Of a stretch of 64,000 bases of DNA, positions 48,095 to 60,390 are shown piece by piece. A model generated the notes under the pieces. It saw nothing but the letters and a program-made list of their open reading frames with translations. It had not been told where the DNA came from and searched no databases. The number at the start of each line of letters is the position of its first letter. The first letter of the stretch is position 1. The position numbers and the translations under genes are program-made. Origin of the DNA: Cerrena zonata (lineage: Eukaryota > Basidiomycota > Agaricomycetes > Polyporales > Cerrenaceae); contig JASBNA010000025.1 in assembly GCA_038087015.1 (NCBI GenBank), positions 124,001 through 188,000 on the forward strand, written 5' to 3'.

Positions 48095-50798
48095 ATGATC
48101 GTCAACATTTTCTACTTGGATTGTCTTAAACTCACGTACCTACGGCTGGATGAAATTATGGAGGCGATTGACCTTCGTGAGAAACTCGCATCCCTGTTGC
48201 AAACCACCGAAACCGAGATAGAGGATATATTCGTGGTTTGGCCTTGATGATTACTTTCACTCACTTTTTGTGGTAACATGTATCTTTCAGGTTCCACCAG
48301 GCACCATTCCTTTTGTCAGAGACATCAAACGTCTACATGAAATCATCCAATTGTTACCCCCCACGGAGAGCTTGGGACACATGCAGACCCTGCAGAATGT
48401 ATTTGCTGAATAACCATTGCTTTCTGACCTACATCTGGTTGTCCGAACAACATGTAAGTGGTGCTCTGATGAAGCCACCATATTCTTTACTAAAGTGGCT
48501 CATAGTATCCCCAATTGAAGTCAACGTGTGCCGCCTGGACAATAACACATGCTTTTCTGTACAGGTTCCGTTTAACTCCAAGGTTAAAGTACTCGTTCCC
48601 AATAATACCCCCCTCGAAAGCACTACATTCTACATGGTAAACTAACAGTGTATACGTTTTATATCTGTACTGATTTATTTCTTAGGCCAGACTTCCTTGG
48701 GACCAGTCACGAACCCCGTCTGAACACATCCGGTCGCTCAACAGAGATTCACTCCCTGAGGTCATGGCGGAAACCCAGTTGAGGGAATTTTACCCGTGGG
48801 GATTTATGCAGATGCAGTTACATTTTTTTATCTATGTCTCATGTACGTCGTCCAATTATATGCGGAATTCCGGATATATTGTATGCTAATGTCAAGTTGT
48901 AGCCAATTCCGTACCAGGTATTCAGAGTTTACGCGTGTGGTTTACCTATCTTATATTTGCTCCACAGGACACCAAACAAAGCACGCTGTTCCCAGTGGGT
49001 AATTTTGTGAAATGACTATACCCATCTAATCGCCGAACATCAATTAGATTTCTATGCTCAACGGACGAAGACAGTCGAAGCTCTTTACAATCAGGCTAGG
49101 CTCACAAGTAGCGGCTTAGTCCATGTAAACGACTTTCGTGAGCTCCATGGCACACTAGAAGTCTATTTCTTATAATGCTCCTCAGGTTCGAGGTACTCCC
49201 GGTTCCGGTAAAACGACTCTCAAAATGATGTTAGAGCAGTACATCCGCAACGTAGAACCTGACGCGATCATTCAATGCACGAACACGTGGCCGAACGAAG
49301 AAACGGGACGTGCATTGTCAATCTACGACCGGCTAACTTCTTCACTTGAGCAAAGGTTGTTCGAGCCGCCACAGAGTATGCCTCCTGGATCTGAAACTAC
49401 TACGAGTCGGTCTACGTGGGTGTTAATGGACGAGATTCAGAAATTATATTGGGATATCCACTTCTGGACATACTTGAAGAATCCAATCGAGTCAGTCTAC
49501 TACGTACTATTTGCCGCCTTTGGAAGTGAAGCTACTCCTTGGTCCCAAGAGCAGTCACTCGGTACGCCATTGTTTATTGATGTGCAGTGTCGGGTTGGTT
49601 TGCACCCTAGCGCAATCGTCAAGTATTGCTTGTGTTTCGACGATGAGGAATTCGACGAGTTCATATTTATCGCCAGCGCGTTCTTGGATTCCCTCAAATA
49701 GAGTCGGATCTTCGCTCATGGATGTACCAAATATCTGGCGGACACGCTGGCGCTTTGGATGCTATTGCGGGATTAATTATGCATGTATCGGTGTGTCTTC
49801 AATACAAAAGTATTATTCATACAAGTAACCAAGTTGAATTCAGAAAAGTCGAGAGAACCAAAATCCTCCCATCCTCCCACTTTCCTTGGCTCAATTCTAT
49901 AACTACTTTGCGGCTCCTTCAGACATTCTCAAACTACTCCTAAATAGTGGGTTCCGTCGCAGTCTCCCACTCGACAATGTCCTCCGGCGTCTCGAACCAA
50001 GGGTCGTGAATTTCTTTCGCGATCTCTTGAAGGCAAATAAGATCATCGTTGAAGTAGAAGATGCTATCTACACTGTTGCCATGGAAGTGCGTATGCGGGG
50101 ATGGGCGGCGGTTGAGGTGCTGGACGGTCATCTGGTTGCCCAGTTTGCTTCTCCCCTTCATCGAGCATGGATGTCCTTGTACCTCGATCCACAGCCTCTT
50201 CACCCCAAATTCGCCGCGATGAGTCTTCTTGACTTTGTGCAATTAGTCATCTGCCACTTCTCTTCTCCCATTCTAGCTAATCCCGAGCGTCACTCTACAT
50301 CATCACAACCTGTCTCCGTCCCAGAAGGACAGTGGCAAAACGAGTTTTACCGAGCAGCATATGCACTAACCGATGGATGCGGAATTTGGTTGTCGCCTGA
50401 GTTTGGCACAGATCCACGTCCCGGTCAACCAGGCCGCATCGATTTCTACATTAGCGACAAGAAATGGGGCATCGAAATCCTTCGAGATGGGGACAGAGTT
50501 ACAGAGCACTTGGAACGCTTTCAGAATCCCAGAGCCTACCATCAATGGATAGTAAATGGATTAATTGAGCATTATATTGTTCTTGACTTCCGTGTCAAGA
50601 GAGTTCAGAAGAAATATCCTGGTATGTTGTTGTCGGCGCACTCCCATTAATTTTACCCTATTTATTGGATTTCCTTTCTATTTATTAGGCGCGACAAACC
50701 TCTACCGAATCATCTTCGATGGTGGTTACACCTCTTTCGAGATGCTCGACTGCAACTCGACCGTAGTTCACACTGGGGCCTTGCTAGCTGGAACGTAG
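48095..50798 (+). CDS. Crinkler (CRN)-like protein: header, P-loop NTPase, REase-like domain; one frameshift
   Basis: A multi-exon gene. Exon 1 (48095-48235) starts MIVNIFYLDCLKLTY and with the next exon forms a short ubiquitin-like/Crinkler-type header (KLASLLQTTETEIEDIFVV). Middle exons include RLPWDQSRTPSEHI and end FYAQRTKTVEALYNQARL. After an intron at 49125-49185 comes VRGTPGSGKTTLKMMLEQYI (Walker A), WVLMDEIQKLYWD (Walker B), a winged-helix-like region (WMYQISGGHAGALDAIAG), and a C-terminal nuclease-like domain with EFYRAAYALTDG, SPEFGT, GRIDFYI, KKWGIEILRDGDRVTEHLERF and IVLDFR. A last intron leads to NLYRIIFDGGYTSFEMLD. This header-NTPase-REase order is known for Crinkler-type proteins of fungi and oomycetes. 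Near 49,680 the frame shifts by one base (ASA then LGFPQIESDLRSW). Exons between 48,399 and 49,047 are unresolved. Confidence 0.72.
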
Positions 50799-50904
50799 TG
50801 ACATCCTGTTTAGATCTTTGAAGAACAGATCAGGTTATATAGTAAATTTGTACCGAAGGTTTGTATCAGATTTCCAGTGACGCTAGAGGTGCATAGTAAT
50901 TCAA

Positions 50905-51396
50905 ATGCCGTGCTATGCCCTCTTCAGTGGTTATTTTCTGTCCGTCCACGACTTCAAATCCTTTGTCTGCGAGATGTCACTCGACCCGAAGAGCGCCGTC
51001 CGGAAGCTATATGTGAATACACCTTGGTGTTCGAAGTATGGCGACACCGACTCCGGAAGACGTAATAAACCTCTTGACAGCCCAATCAATCAAGTTTTTG
51101 GAATAGCTGAAATAGATGAGAACGTGCCCGACGAGCTAATCAAGGATGACTTTATCCTGAGGACGTTCTTCCCGCTACGATGGATCCCGTACCATGACAA
51201 GCACGCGGAGCTATGGTGCACAAACGAGATGGACAAGGCCAAGTTCTATCTGTTTATTGAGTATCTCACGAAGAGCGGTTTCGAGGTGGACAGGACCAAG
51301 TTTGAGTTTGGCTGTTTGGAGGACTTGGATCCGAGATATGACCAGACTGCATCAGTACAATTTTCTCCTGTTTTCCTGCAATATCAAAAGAGCTAA
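50905..51396 (+). CDS. Hypothetical protein, orphan
   Basis: Open frame of 163 residues from MPCYALFSGYFLSV. I recognise no family. The stretch NVPDELIKDDFILRTFFPLRW, followed by an acidic, aromatic region (YHDKHAELWCTNEMDKAKFYLF), looks like ordinary soluble protein. No signal peptide or membrane segment. The frame begins 106 bases after the Crinkler-like gene on the same strand, so it might be a detached accessory exon set of that gene, but no splice link could be shown. It may also be a fragment of a larger lost gene. Confidence 0.4.
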   Translation: MPCYALFSGYFLSVHDFKSFVCEMSLDPKSAVRKLYVNTPWCSKYGDTDSGRRNKPLDSPINQVFGIAEIDENVPDELIKDDFILRTFFPLRWIPYHDKHAELWCTNEMDKAKFYLFIEYLTKSGFEVDRTKFEFGCLEDLDPRYDQTASVQFSPVFLQYQKS

Positions 51397-51768
51397 TGTA
51401 TCTGTTATAGTACTACCCAAGTTACATCTATGAATGTAAATCGAGGTAGAGAAAACACATTCATCATACCGATTGCCTTCGCGTCGGGTCCAACAACATC
51501 AAAGTGTTGGAAATATTCTACTCCCCCGCCTTCGCTTCTGCATTCCATTTCCGGTCCACATACATTATTTACACGTGCGTGAATTCAACGCTCTGATTCG
51601 TTGCTGTCAAGAGTGGAGAAACGCTGAGGCGTTAGTCCGTTGCTTCTGTGCAACAGACCATCGATGTCACTAAAACGTGTAAGCGGCATGCGTACCATGC
51701 CCGAGACACATAGGCACTTACTAGACAGGTGTCGGGTTGCGCAGAATCACTTCCTCAATCCCAACAAG

Positions 51769-53666
51769 ATGAGTGGTTTTTCAAGTTTATTTTCGAAAAT
51801 AATCCCCAAGCCCCGAAAGCTGACTTCGACTGACCCTTCATACAAGCAGCAGGTCGAGGGTGGGAAACTTGTCTTCTCCAAGTCACTGCAGGACGTTGCG
51901 GGCACCACACTCGATCTAGTGCAGGTTTTTACGCCGCGCAGGTTCAGACTCGTAGACTGTCGCCATCTCATACACGAGAACAAACTTTGCATCTATGAAT
52001 TCAAACAATTCCCCACGGTTCCCTACGCAGCGTTATCCTACGTCTGGCGCGGCAACCCTCTCGCCCCAGACTGGACGGAGGAGACCGGCACATTCTCCGT
52101 CAAGGGAGCGGAAGATGGAGATCCAATCAGCCTTGACATTCTACGGAGTGTCAGCAATGCTCTGTCCCTTGGTCGGCAGTTTGCTGTCGGGCCCTTCCTA
52201 TGGCTGGACCGTCTCTGTATTCTTCAGACAGATAAATCGGATAAAGGATGGCAAATCACGCACATGTACAAATTATACCGGTCTTGCATGGTATGTGTTG
52301 TCCTACCTGGTGGGATCCAACGGCTTGTTGGATTGGATGAGGAGACAGGTTGGATCCATAGAGGGTGGACTCTCCAGGAATCCCTTGCGCCGGAGAAGGT
52401 CGTAGTCTTCTTCCGTTACTCAAGAGATTTCTTCGAAGGCGAGGATATCGATAAACTGCTGGAGGAGTGCGAGAAATATGACGGGCAGGATTTTGCACCC
52501 ATTCAACGAGGCGGGGACTATATTTCTCATCCATATTTGAGATCCATGAAAAGATATGGCCGTTGCGCTTGGATGCCGCTAGACGACCTCTTGGAGTCTG
52601 CAACGGAAAACCCTAATTGGAGACTGACAAGTGAGTATATCATCTATCTCGTTAGATGATGCATCTTCCTCAAACTCACACATTGTGTATAGGGATGCCG
52701 CCTCCGGCGGACATGTCAGATAACCCTGTTATATTGGGTCATCTAACACCGTGTGAGTTGCTTCACATGGCGCGAACATATTCGATTTCCAGTTATCAAG
52801 GTCGCCAAGAGTGGCGGGAGCAAGCTATATGGCGCGCGTCGTTTATACGAACATCATCCCGTCCTGTAGACATGGTATTCAGTATCATGCAGTTATTCGA
52901 CATCACCCTCGATATCACTGCATTCAAGAAAGACGATCGTCTTAGTGCCACTATCGCACTGGCTTCCGAAATACTACGTAGAGGCAAGACAGCAAGCTGG
53001 CTAGGCGCACTATTCACTTTGGATTCAAGTCCTCAAATCTGCACATTCCCTCGTTTTCCTATGACGAGTGTCGCTGGGAAAGCACAGATAAAGAACACCA
53101 GCGGTGATGTGGTGGATATGGTAGAAGAGATCGAGAAGATACCAACGTATCGTTGGATAGACGAGGTGCCGGGTGGAAGTATGAACAATGAAGGCTATTT
53201 CATCTTTACGAGCACTGCCGTACGCATAGCCCGAGTCTCGAACGAGCAGGCACCAGGTGTCGACCAATATAGCGGTCCCCAGGAAATCGATGGCTTCATG
53301 CATTTTGCTGCTGAGGATGAATCATTGTGGCAGATTCATCCCGAGGCCTCCGACATGCAAAAGCTCGATGACAGGCCTCGCGCATTTATGGTGTTCCTGG
53401 GCATGCAAGTGGCTCATATTAGCACCGTGGAATCAGAGAAAGTTGAAGGAGATGCAATAGTATTGGTGATCGAAGAACATGCTCCAGAACGATTTCACAA
53501 GGTATCCTGCTTTCTCTTCTGGTCAAGTTTCAATCGTCTCGTCCGCCAAGGAACACATAGAAAGTTCTACCTAGGTGGTCCAGAAGCCGTTACACCATCT
53601 CAAGAAGATTCTACAGAAGAGAAAGCATACACGGGGTGTCTTCCCTATAAATTTCGTCTCCGGTAG
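51769..53666 (+). CDS. HET (heterokaryon incompatibility) domain protein
   Basis: Two exons (51769-52630, 52693-53666) join in phase to 611 residues. The start MSGFSSLFSKIIPKP fits related Agaricomycete proteins; an in-frame ATG at 51,664 is an alternative. The HET domain spans about 60-200: RFRLVDCRHLI, YAALSYVWRG, LWLDRLCILQTDKSDKGWQITHMYKLYRS, CVVLPGG, and HRGWTLQESLAP, the classic motif. The second half contains ARTYSISSYQG, RPVDMVFSIMQLFDI and GKTASWLGALF, usual in the basidiomycete branch. HET proteins of ascomycetes trigger cell death after non-self fusion; in basidiomycetes the role is inferred. No membrane segment. It lies between the Crinkler-like and FunK1 genes, all on the plus strand. 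Confidence 0.9.
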
Positions 53667-54204
53667 TATAATATACTTACTTCTAGTCCTAGTCCTGAGT
53701 CGTTTGACAAATTCTGAGGGTGTTTGGACTTCGAATGTCTGTACTTTTAGCTGTCTTTTTGAACTTCTTCCCTGAAGAATGATCTTCGTCGCCATGTCAG
53801 CGTACTTGTATGCATACTTGTAGTATTTCTTCAATTTAGTTTCATTCGTTCCGGCGTACACTCAGGTTAGAGTCTAAGGTTAACGCGTTAACGCTTTAAG
53901 GACTTGTGGTATCGGAACATCCCGAAGTCACCTTATTCCTAAAAGGGATAGCTACTAGGTTGAACAATGACAATAACATGTCTCACCTGCTCGCATGCTG
54001 TCATTGACGGATGCACTACACACTTTCTCCCAATCTTGATCTCGGATCAATTCTGCGTCATTCGAACATTCTTTGCTTCCATCCAGGCCAATACTGAAGT
54101 GACAATCACTCCAGATTCAACTCCGTGCAGTGGGGACAGGGCCAATCCATTGACAACCAGGGACTACCAGGAAGGCCATAAATCGTGGCTGCTGCTAGGA
54201 CACA
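53667..54204. other. Intergenic with start of the FunK1 duplication unit
   Basis: From 53,911 onward this is near-identical to DNA from 57,237, so the FunK1 upstream region was duplicated with the gene. Conserved frames here are most simply 5' flank or leader. Confidence 0.5.
53879..53892. promoter_or_regulatory. 14-base palindrome GTTAACGCGTTAAC
   Basis: A perfect palindrome centred on ACGCGT, the core of MluI-cell-cycle-box sites bound by fungal MBF/APSES-type factors. It sits 18 bases before the duplicated FunK1 unit and is absent at the second copy. Function is a guess. Confidence 0.25.
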
Positions 54205-57070
54205 ATGGTATACTTTCCTCGCTTCTGGGGCGGACTGCCTTTCCCCCCAAGTCGTCTCGTCCACATGTCCGTAGAGATGAACATGGGGCGGGATCCCATA
54301 CACGATCCTCCGACCGAGATTTACAAGAGATTCTACAGCGAACCACAGCCTGCGAAATCAAGCTCTCCCGATGCACGAATACCGGCAGATTCTTGTATGT
54401 ACCATACATTATCGTAATTGTAAAGCTAATGCTGTTATCTTATTAGCCCCAACCCCCCTGTCTGCGAGCTTCAATGAGCTGTCTATGAGAGGAGCCGATG
54501 ACGCATTGGTAAAGATGGCGCTCATGCAGGTCCTCCAGGACAAGACGGATGTGAACTACGACATCGTCAAATTCATACAACATACTCTGGGGTTCACCCC
54601 CGACGATATCCCTGAACGTGCCGTGGGATACATGTTAGATGAACAAAACTGCAAATCCTACTCTAGCCGGACATATCACAAGCTGGACACGCCACACCAA
54701 CAGGATTTTGCAGGAGAACGGGCTTGTTGCCATGCATTCCAGGACATCGTTTGGGATCTTGTACGACAATTGCAGCCTACAGCAAAGGATACTCGAAGCT
54801 TTCCTGCGAAGTTGATGTTCTTGCATGACCATGTTGTGCAAGGAGATTTTGCATCGTACAAGCCTGACTTTGGATATGGTGCACCGATACGGGCTAACAA
54901 GCACAGATGGGAATTCCTTGGTGCATGTGGAGAGATGAAGAAGACTCGGGCAAGTCACTATCGGGCTGTTCGCAATAGGCCTATTACTATGGCGAGGATC
55001 AAGCAGGTAGGCGGAAACCTCTCTCGTATTTTTATTGGTCTCATAGATCATCGTCTAGCTGAAGAAGAGACAGAAAGTACTGCGTCGGATTATCGTCAAG
55101 AGGGAATCGAGTGAACCACCTAAACCACCTAAACCATCCAAGCCACCTAAGCTATATCCGGTACGTTATATAAGCTATCTAGTGTTATTTTACTTATGAC
55201 TGTCGTAGAAACCTCCTAGTCATCGGATGACCACAAGAGCGGGTGCGAAGCGGAAGGCTGCTCCAGAACCAGTTGTCCAAGTCTCGAAGAAAAGGAAGGC
55301 CCCGACTGTGAAGACCAAGCAGGCTGAGGAGACCTCAATTTCACCTCCCCCTGATCCCCGTAAACGTCAATTGATCGACTTCTCCGACGCCGAGCTCCAG
55401 ATGGCGAAATACATCAACGAGCTTCTGTCTCACGGAATCCGTTCCTATGCTTTTGGATTTCTCGTCCAAGAGACTCGTATGTCCTTGTGGTACGTCGACC
55501 GTATGGGAATGGCAACTTCCCAGTCTTTCGATATCTTCCAAGACCCAGAGCTATTTCTGCTTGTTATCGCTGCTCTCCACTTCGCCAATCGACATCAGCT
55601 TGGCGTCATCCCTCTTGTCAAATACCCTGATGGTACAGCCCAATCACACAACAAGGCAACATTGGAACTTCCACGGGCTGTCAGCGGAAAGGGTACAGCT
55701 ATCAAGAAGTCACTTTCATTCCGTCTGAGGGTGACTCCCAGTTCTCCACTTGTTGTGGCCTATGGTGCAATTGGACGGGGAACCACCGTCGTTCCTATCA
55801 CTGCTGAGGGCCATGCGCGGAAGCTGTTCGGGGACGACAAATTGGTTGCGAAGATGTCTTGGCCGTCTGTACATCGGAAGAGTGAGGCCACAATTATTCG
55901 GGTGATTCGCAAGAAGGTCGGAGAGCACAAGGATGCGAAGAAGTACTTGGAGAACATCGTTGATCTGAAGTGCTCGTTAGACATGAGCGGAATGGAGGTT
56001 AAACTTCCTCGAGCTTTCATGGATCTATCTGAGCCATACGAACCTCGGTTACTGCGGACATTGATTATGAAGCAGTATCTCCCACTGGAAAACATTCGTA
56101 GTTTGAATGACTTCAAGACTGTCTACAAGGATATCTTTGGAGGTCTGCACCATTTTTCCCTTTCATGGTTCGACAACTCATCGCTGTTAATTATAATAGC
56201 TCACCACTGGGTGTACAAAATTGCGGGAATACTGCATCGTGATCCCAGTTTAAGTAATTTCCTCTTCTACTATGACAACAATAACAAGGTTGTTGGCATA
56301 TTAGCCGATTGGGATGTCGCCTCGTCAAAGGAGGACCTCGCAGTTCTGCATGATGGAGTAGATGCGGCCGAGCGACCAGACAACATAGGGGTTGATCTAC
56401 CGACTTCTACACCCAAGTTGGACGACAAAGGCAAGGCAGAAGATAATTCGAAGACTCATGATGAAAGCACCGAACGACGACCGAGGTATAGGACTGGAAC
56501 AGGTCCCTTCATGGCTCTGGACCTATTGACGACCACGAAGATTGTCCATCGCTATCGGCATGATCTAGAATCATTCTTTTATATATTGTGCTACTTTTGT
56601 TCGCAGTTTCGGCCAGCAACAATCGATAATCCAGATGCTCGATTCGAGTATCTGCACGGATGGGAAAGTGGTAATACCAAACAAGTGTATTCGACGAAAT
56701 ACTCTTTCCTAGGGAATCACGATGGAGCCTTGTCTTCTCTGTTCCAAGCTGCTGACAAAGAATACTTTCCTCTATTTGACGAATGGATCTGGCCACTTCA
56801 CAAGGCAATGTTTCGGCGTGTTGCCTCGTTTTCTAACTCGTTGGAAAATAGCTACGGATTGTTGGCGTCTGCGTTGGAGCAACATGAAGATGAGTTGGTG
56901 GAAGAATATATGAAGGAGTTTAGGGACACCAGCAAGAACGCGGACTCGCTGATCACTTACGAGAAGTTTTGGGGGGTATTGTCGAAGTAATATGGACCGT
57001 ATTTATGCAGATTTGATGGCTTAGAACAATTTGTATTTTAATCTTACTTATTTTATATTATCGTTATCGC
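53911..57070 (+). repeat. FunK1 tandem duplication, unit 1
   Basis: Begins at ATCGGAACATCCCG, repeated at 57,237 (offset 3,326 bases). Similarity is high through the 5' flank, all five exons and intron positions, and fades in the 3' flank. Confidence 0.85.
54205..56990 (+). CDS. FunK1-family protein kinase, intact copy
   Basis: Fungus-specific FunK1 kinase. Exons 54205-54394, 54447-55006, 55059-55160, 55209-56142 and 56200-56990 join in phase to 858 residues. The N-terminal region (LSASFNELSMRGADD, QDFAGERACCHAFQD) is the family's usual leader domain, followed by a Pro/Lys linker (SSEPPKPPKPSKPPK) and a basic nuclear-localisation-like run (AGAKRKAAPEP, VSKKRKAP). The kinase core has LPRAFMDLSEPYEPR, AHHWVYKIAGILHRDPSLSNF (catalytic HRD and Asn near 608) and ILADWDVAS in place of DFG, as in this family. 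RYRTGTGPFMALDLL and HRYRHDLESFFYIL are the activation-segment and F-helix regions. It is likely nuclear or cytoplasmic; substrate unknown. FunK1 genes are expanded in multicellular mushrooms. Followed directly by a decayed duplicate. Confidence 0.92.
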
Positions 57071-57236
57071 GCAACATATTGGCCTTGTGATGACGGTTGA
57101 GGGCAAAGAGTGATGTAATGGACTAGTTGATGTTTGGATGGTATTGTTAAACACGACTAATCAAAGAGCACATGCATTTTCTCCTTCCCTATGGCCACTT
57201 ATAAGTGAATCGGGGTTAGGTATCAGGTTAGATAGC

Positions 57237-60200
57237 ATCGGAACATCCCGAAGTCACCTTATTCCTAAATGGGATAGCTACTAGGTTGAACAACGACAAT
57301 AACATGTCTCACCTGCCCGCATGCCGTCATTGACGAATGCGCTGCACTCTCTCGACCTCGGATCAATCCTGTGTATTTCAAACATTCTTTGCTTCCACCG
57401 AGGCCAATACTGAAGTGACAATCACTCCAGATTCAACTCCGTGCAGTGGCGAGAGGGCCAATCCATTGACTACCAGGGACTACCAGGAGGGTCATAAATC
57501 GTTGCTGCTGTTAGGACACAATGGTATACTTTCCTCGCTTCTGGGGCGGACTGCCTTTCCCCCCAAGTCGTCTCGTCCATATGTCCGTTGAAATGAACAT
57601 GGGGCGAGATCCCATACACGATCCTCCGACTGAGGTTTACAAGAAATTCTGCAGCGAGCCGCAACCTACGAAATCGAGCTCTCCTGATGGAAAAATACTA
57701 GCCGATTCTTGTATGTAGTACACCTTATCGAAGTTGGAACGCTAATAGTGATGTCCTGTTAGCCCCGACCCCCCTATCCGCCAGTTTCAATGAACTGTCC
57801 ATGAGAGGAGCCGATGACGCATTGGTGAAGATGGCGCTCATGCAGGTTCTCCAGGACAAGACGGATGTGAACTACGACATCGTCAAATTCATACAACATA
57901 TACTGGGGTTCACACCCGACGATATCCCTGCGCGCACTAATGGATACATGTTGGACGAGAAGAGCTGTAGATTCTACTCTAGCCGGACATACCACAAGCT
58001 CGACACGCCACACCAACAGGATTTTGCAGGCGAACGGGCTTGTTGTCACGCATTCCAGGACATCGTTTGGGATCTTGTACGACAATTGCAGCCTACAGCA
58101 AAGGATACTCGAAGCTTTCCAGCGAAGTTGACGTTCTTGCATGACCATGTCGTTCGAGGGGACTTTGCGTCGTACAAGCCTGACTTTGGATACAGGCGCA
58201 CCGATACAGGACTAATAAGCACAGGTGGGAATTCCTTGGTGCGTGTGGAGAGATGAAGAAGACTCGGACAAATCATTATCGGGCTGTTCGCAATAGGCCT
58301 ATTACCATGGCCAGGATCAAGCAGGTAGGCGGAAACCTACTTCATATTTCTAGTATTCTCACAAGGATCGATTAGCTTAAGAAGAGACAGAGAATACTCA
58401 ATCGAATTATTGTCAAGAAGGAAGCGAGTGAACCACCCAAACCACCCAAGGTACCTAAGCCATCTCCGGTACGTTATTTAAGTTATCTAGTGTTATTTTA
58501 CTTATGCCTCTCGTAGAAACCTCCGAGTCACCGGATGACCACAAGAGCGGGTGCGAAGCGGAAGGCTGCTCCAGAACCAGCTGTCCATGTCACGAAGAAA
58601 AGGAAAGCCCCGGCTGTGAAGACCAGGAAGGTCGAGAAGAGCTCAAGCACACCTCCGACCCCAGATCCCCGCAAACGTCAATTGATCGAATTCTCCAATG
58701 CTGAGCTCCAGATGGCGAAATATATCAACGAGCTTGCTGTCTCACGGAATCCGTTCCTATGCATTTGGCTTCCTGATTCAAGAGACTCATATGTCCTTGT
58801 GGTACGTCGATCGGATGGGAATGGCAACCTCCCAGTCTTTCGATATCTTCCACGACCCAGAGCTTTTCCTACTTGTTATCGCTGCTCTCCACTCCGCCAA
58901 CCGACACCAGCTTGGGGTCATCCCTCTTGTCAAATACCCCGATGGTACAGCCCAATCACACAACAAGGCGACACTAGAGCTTCCGCGAGCTGTCAGCGGA
59001 AAGGGTACAGCTATCAAGAAATCTCTTTCGTTCCGTCTGCGAGGTGACTCCCAGTTCTCCGCTTGTTGTGGCCTATGGTGCTATTGGACGGGGAACCACC
59101 GTCGTTCCTATCACTGCCGAGGGCCATGCGCGTAAGCTATTTGGGGACGACAAACTGGTTGCGAAGATGTCTTGGCCGTCTGTACACCGGAAGAGTGAGG
59201 CTACGATGATCCGGGTGATTCGCAAGAAGGTCGGAGAGCACAAGGATGCGAAGAAGTACTTGCAGAACATCGTTGATCTGAAGTGCTCGCTGGACATGAG
59301 TGGGATGGAAGTCAAGCTTCCTCGAGCCTTCATGGATCTATCTGAGCCATACGAACCTCGGTTACTGCGGACGCTAGTGATGAAGGAATACCTTCCCTTA
59401 GAAAAGATTCGGAGTCTGGGTGATTTCAAGATTGTGTACAAGCACATTTTTGAAGGTGTGTAATGCGATATCCTACTCACAGTCTAACACTTCATCATCA
59501 TCAATTCATGTAGCACATCACTGGGTGTTCGTGGTCGCGGGTGTGCTGCATCGGGATCCGAGCTTGAGCAACTTTCTCTTCTACTATGACGCCGATGGAA
59601 ACGTCATCGGTATACTTGCTGACTGGGATGTTGCCTCATCGAAGGAGGACCTCGCAGCTCTCCGCGACGGGATAGACGAGGCAGAACGACCCGAAGAAAA
59701 CGTTGATGTACCTGATTCGCCACTCAAGACAGCCGAGGAGACAAAATCGGAACAACATTCCCAAAGCCGCGATGAAAGTACTGAACGACGACCGAGATAC
59801 AGAACGGGGACAGGTCCTTTTCTGGCTCTAGATCTCTCAGCCAGCACGAAGATCGTTCATCGGTATCGACATGATCTGGAGTCCTTTTTCTACATTCTCT
59901 GTTACTTCTGCGCGCAGTTTCGGCCCACAAACCTCTGAGAACCCCAAGCCTCACTTCGCCTATCTACACGGATGGGAGAGCGGCAACACCAAGCAAGTGT
60001 ACACAACGAAGTACTCCTTCATCTACAATCATGATGGTGCCTTCGAGTCCTTATTCGAAAACTCTGACAAGGACTATCTCCCTTTACTTGATGGGTGGAT
60101 CTGGCCACTTCACGAAGCAATGTTTCGTCGCGTAGCGGAGCTTTCTAACAAACTGGAAAACTGCTATGGTAGCCTAGCTCCAGCGATGAAACGCAATGCT

Positions 60201-60390
60201 ACACATCTAGTCGAGGAATACATGGCTAAGTTCAGACGTACGATCGAGAAAGCAGATGCATTGGTTACTTACGAAAAGTTTAAGGAGATATTGTCGAAGT
60301 GATATGAACAGAAGATATACGGCTTCGATGCACCAGTAAAGGTGCTAGGACAATATGTACCATAATTCTAGTTATTTCATATTGTTTTTT
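57237..60390 (+). repeat. FunK1 tandem duplication, unit 2
   Basis: Direct repeat of 53,911-57,070. Intron positions and most bases match; many differences in the coding part are at third codon positions. Confidence 0.85.
57521..60302 (+). pseudogene. FunK1-family protein kinase, frameshifted copy
   Basis: Same exon plan as the upstream copy (first intron 57711-57762; linker exon and kinase exons preserved). Aligned by eye to copy 1 it has four coding indels, all insertions: two bases within about 58,190-58,215 (GYGAPIRANKH lost), one at about 58,731 (INELLSHGI lost), one at about 59,042 (RLRVTPSS lost), and one at about 59,930 (stop after FRPTNL, then ENPKPHFAYLHGW resumes). Between these points the protein is well conserved, including AHHWVFVVAGVLHRDPSLSNF, ILADWDVAS and the tail to the stop at 60,302. 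Most other changes are synonymous, so the copy was under selection before it broke, or some indels are assembly errors. Confidence 0.85.

Noticed and set aside
53967..54394. Frame MTITCLTCSHAVIDG conserved in both FunK1 units (also 57,337-57,591)
   Set aside because: Conservation is explained by the recent duplication; it overlaps the better-supported FunK1 first exon in another frame.
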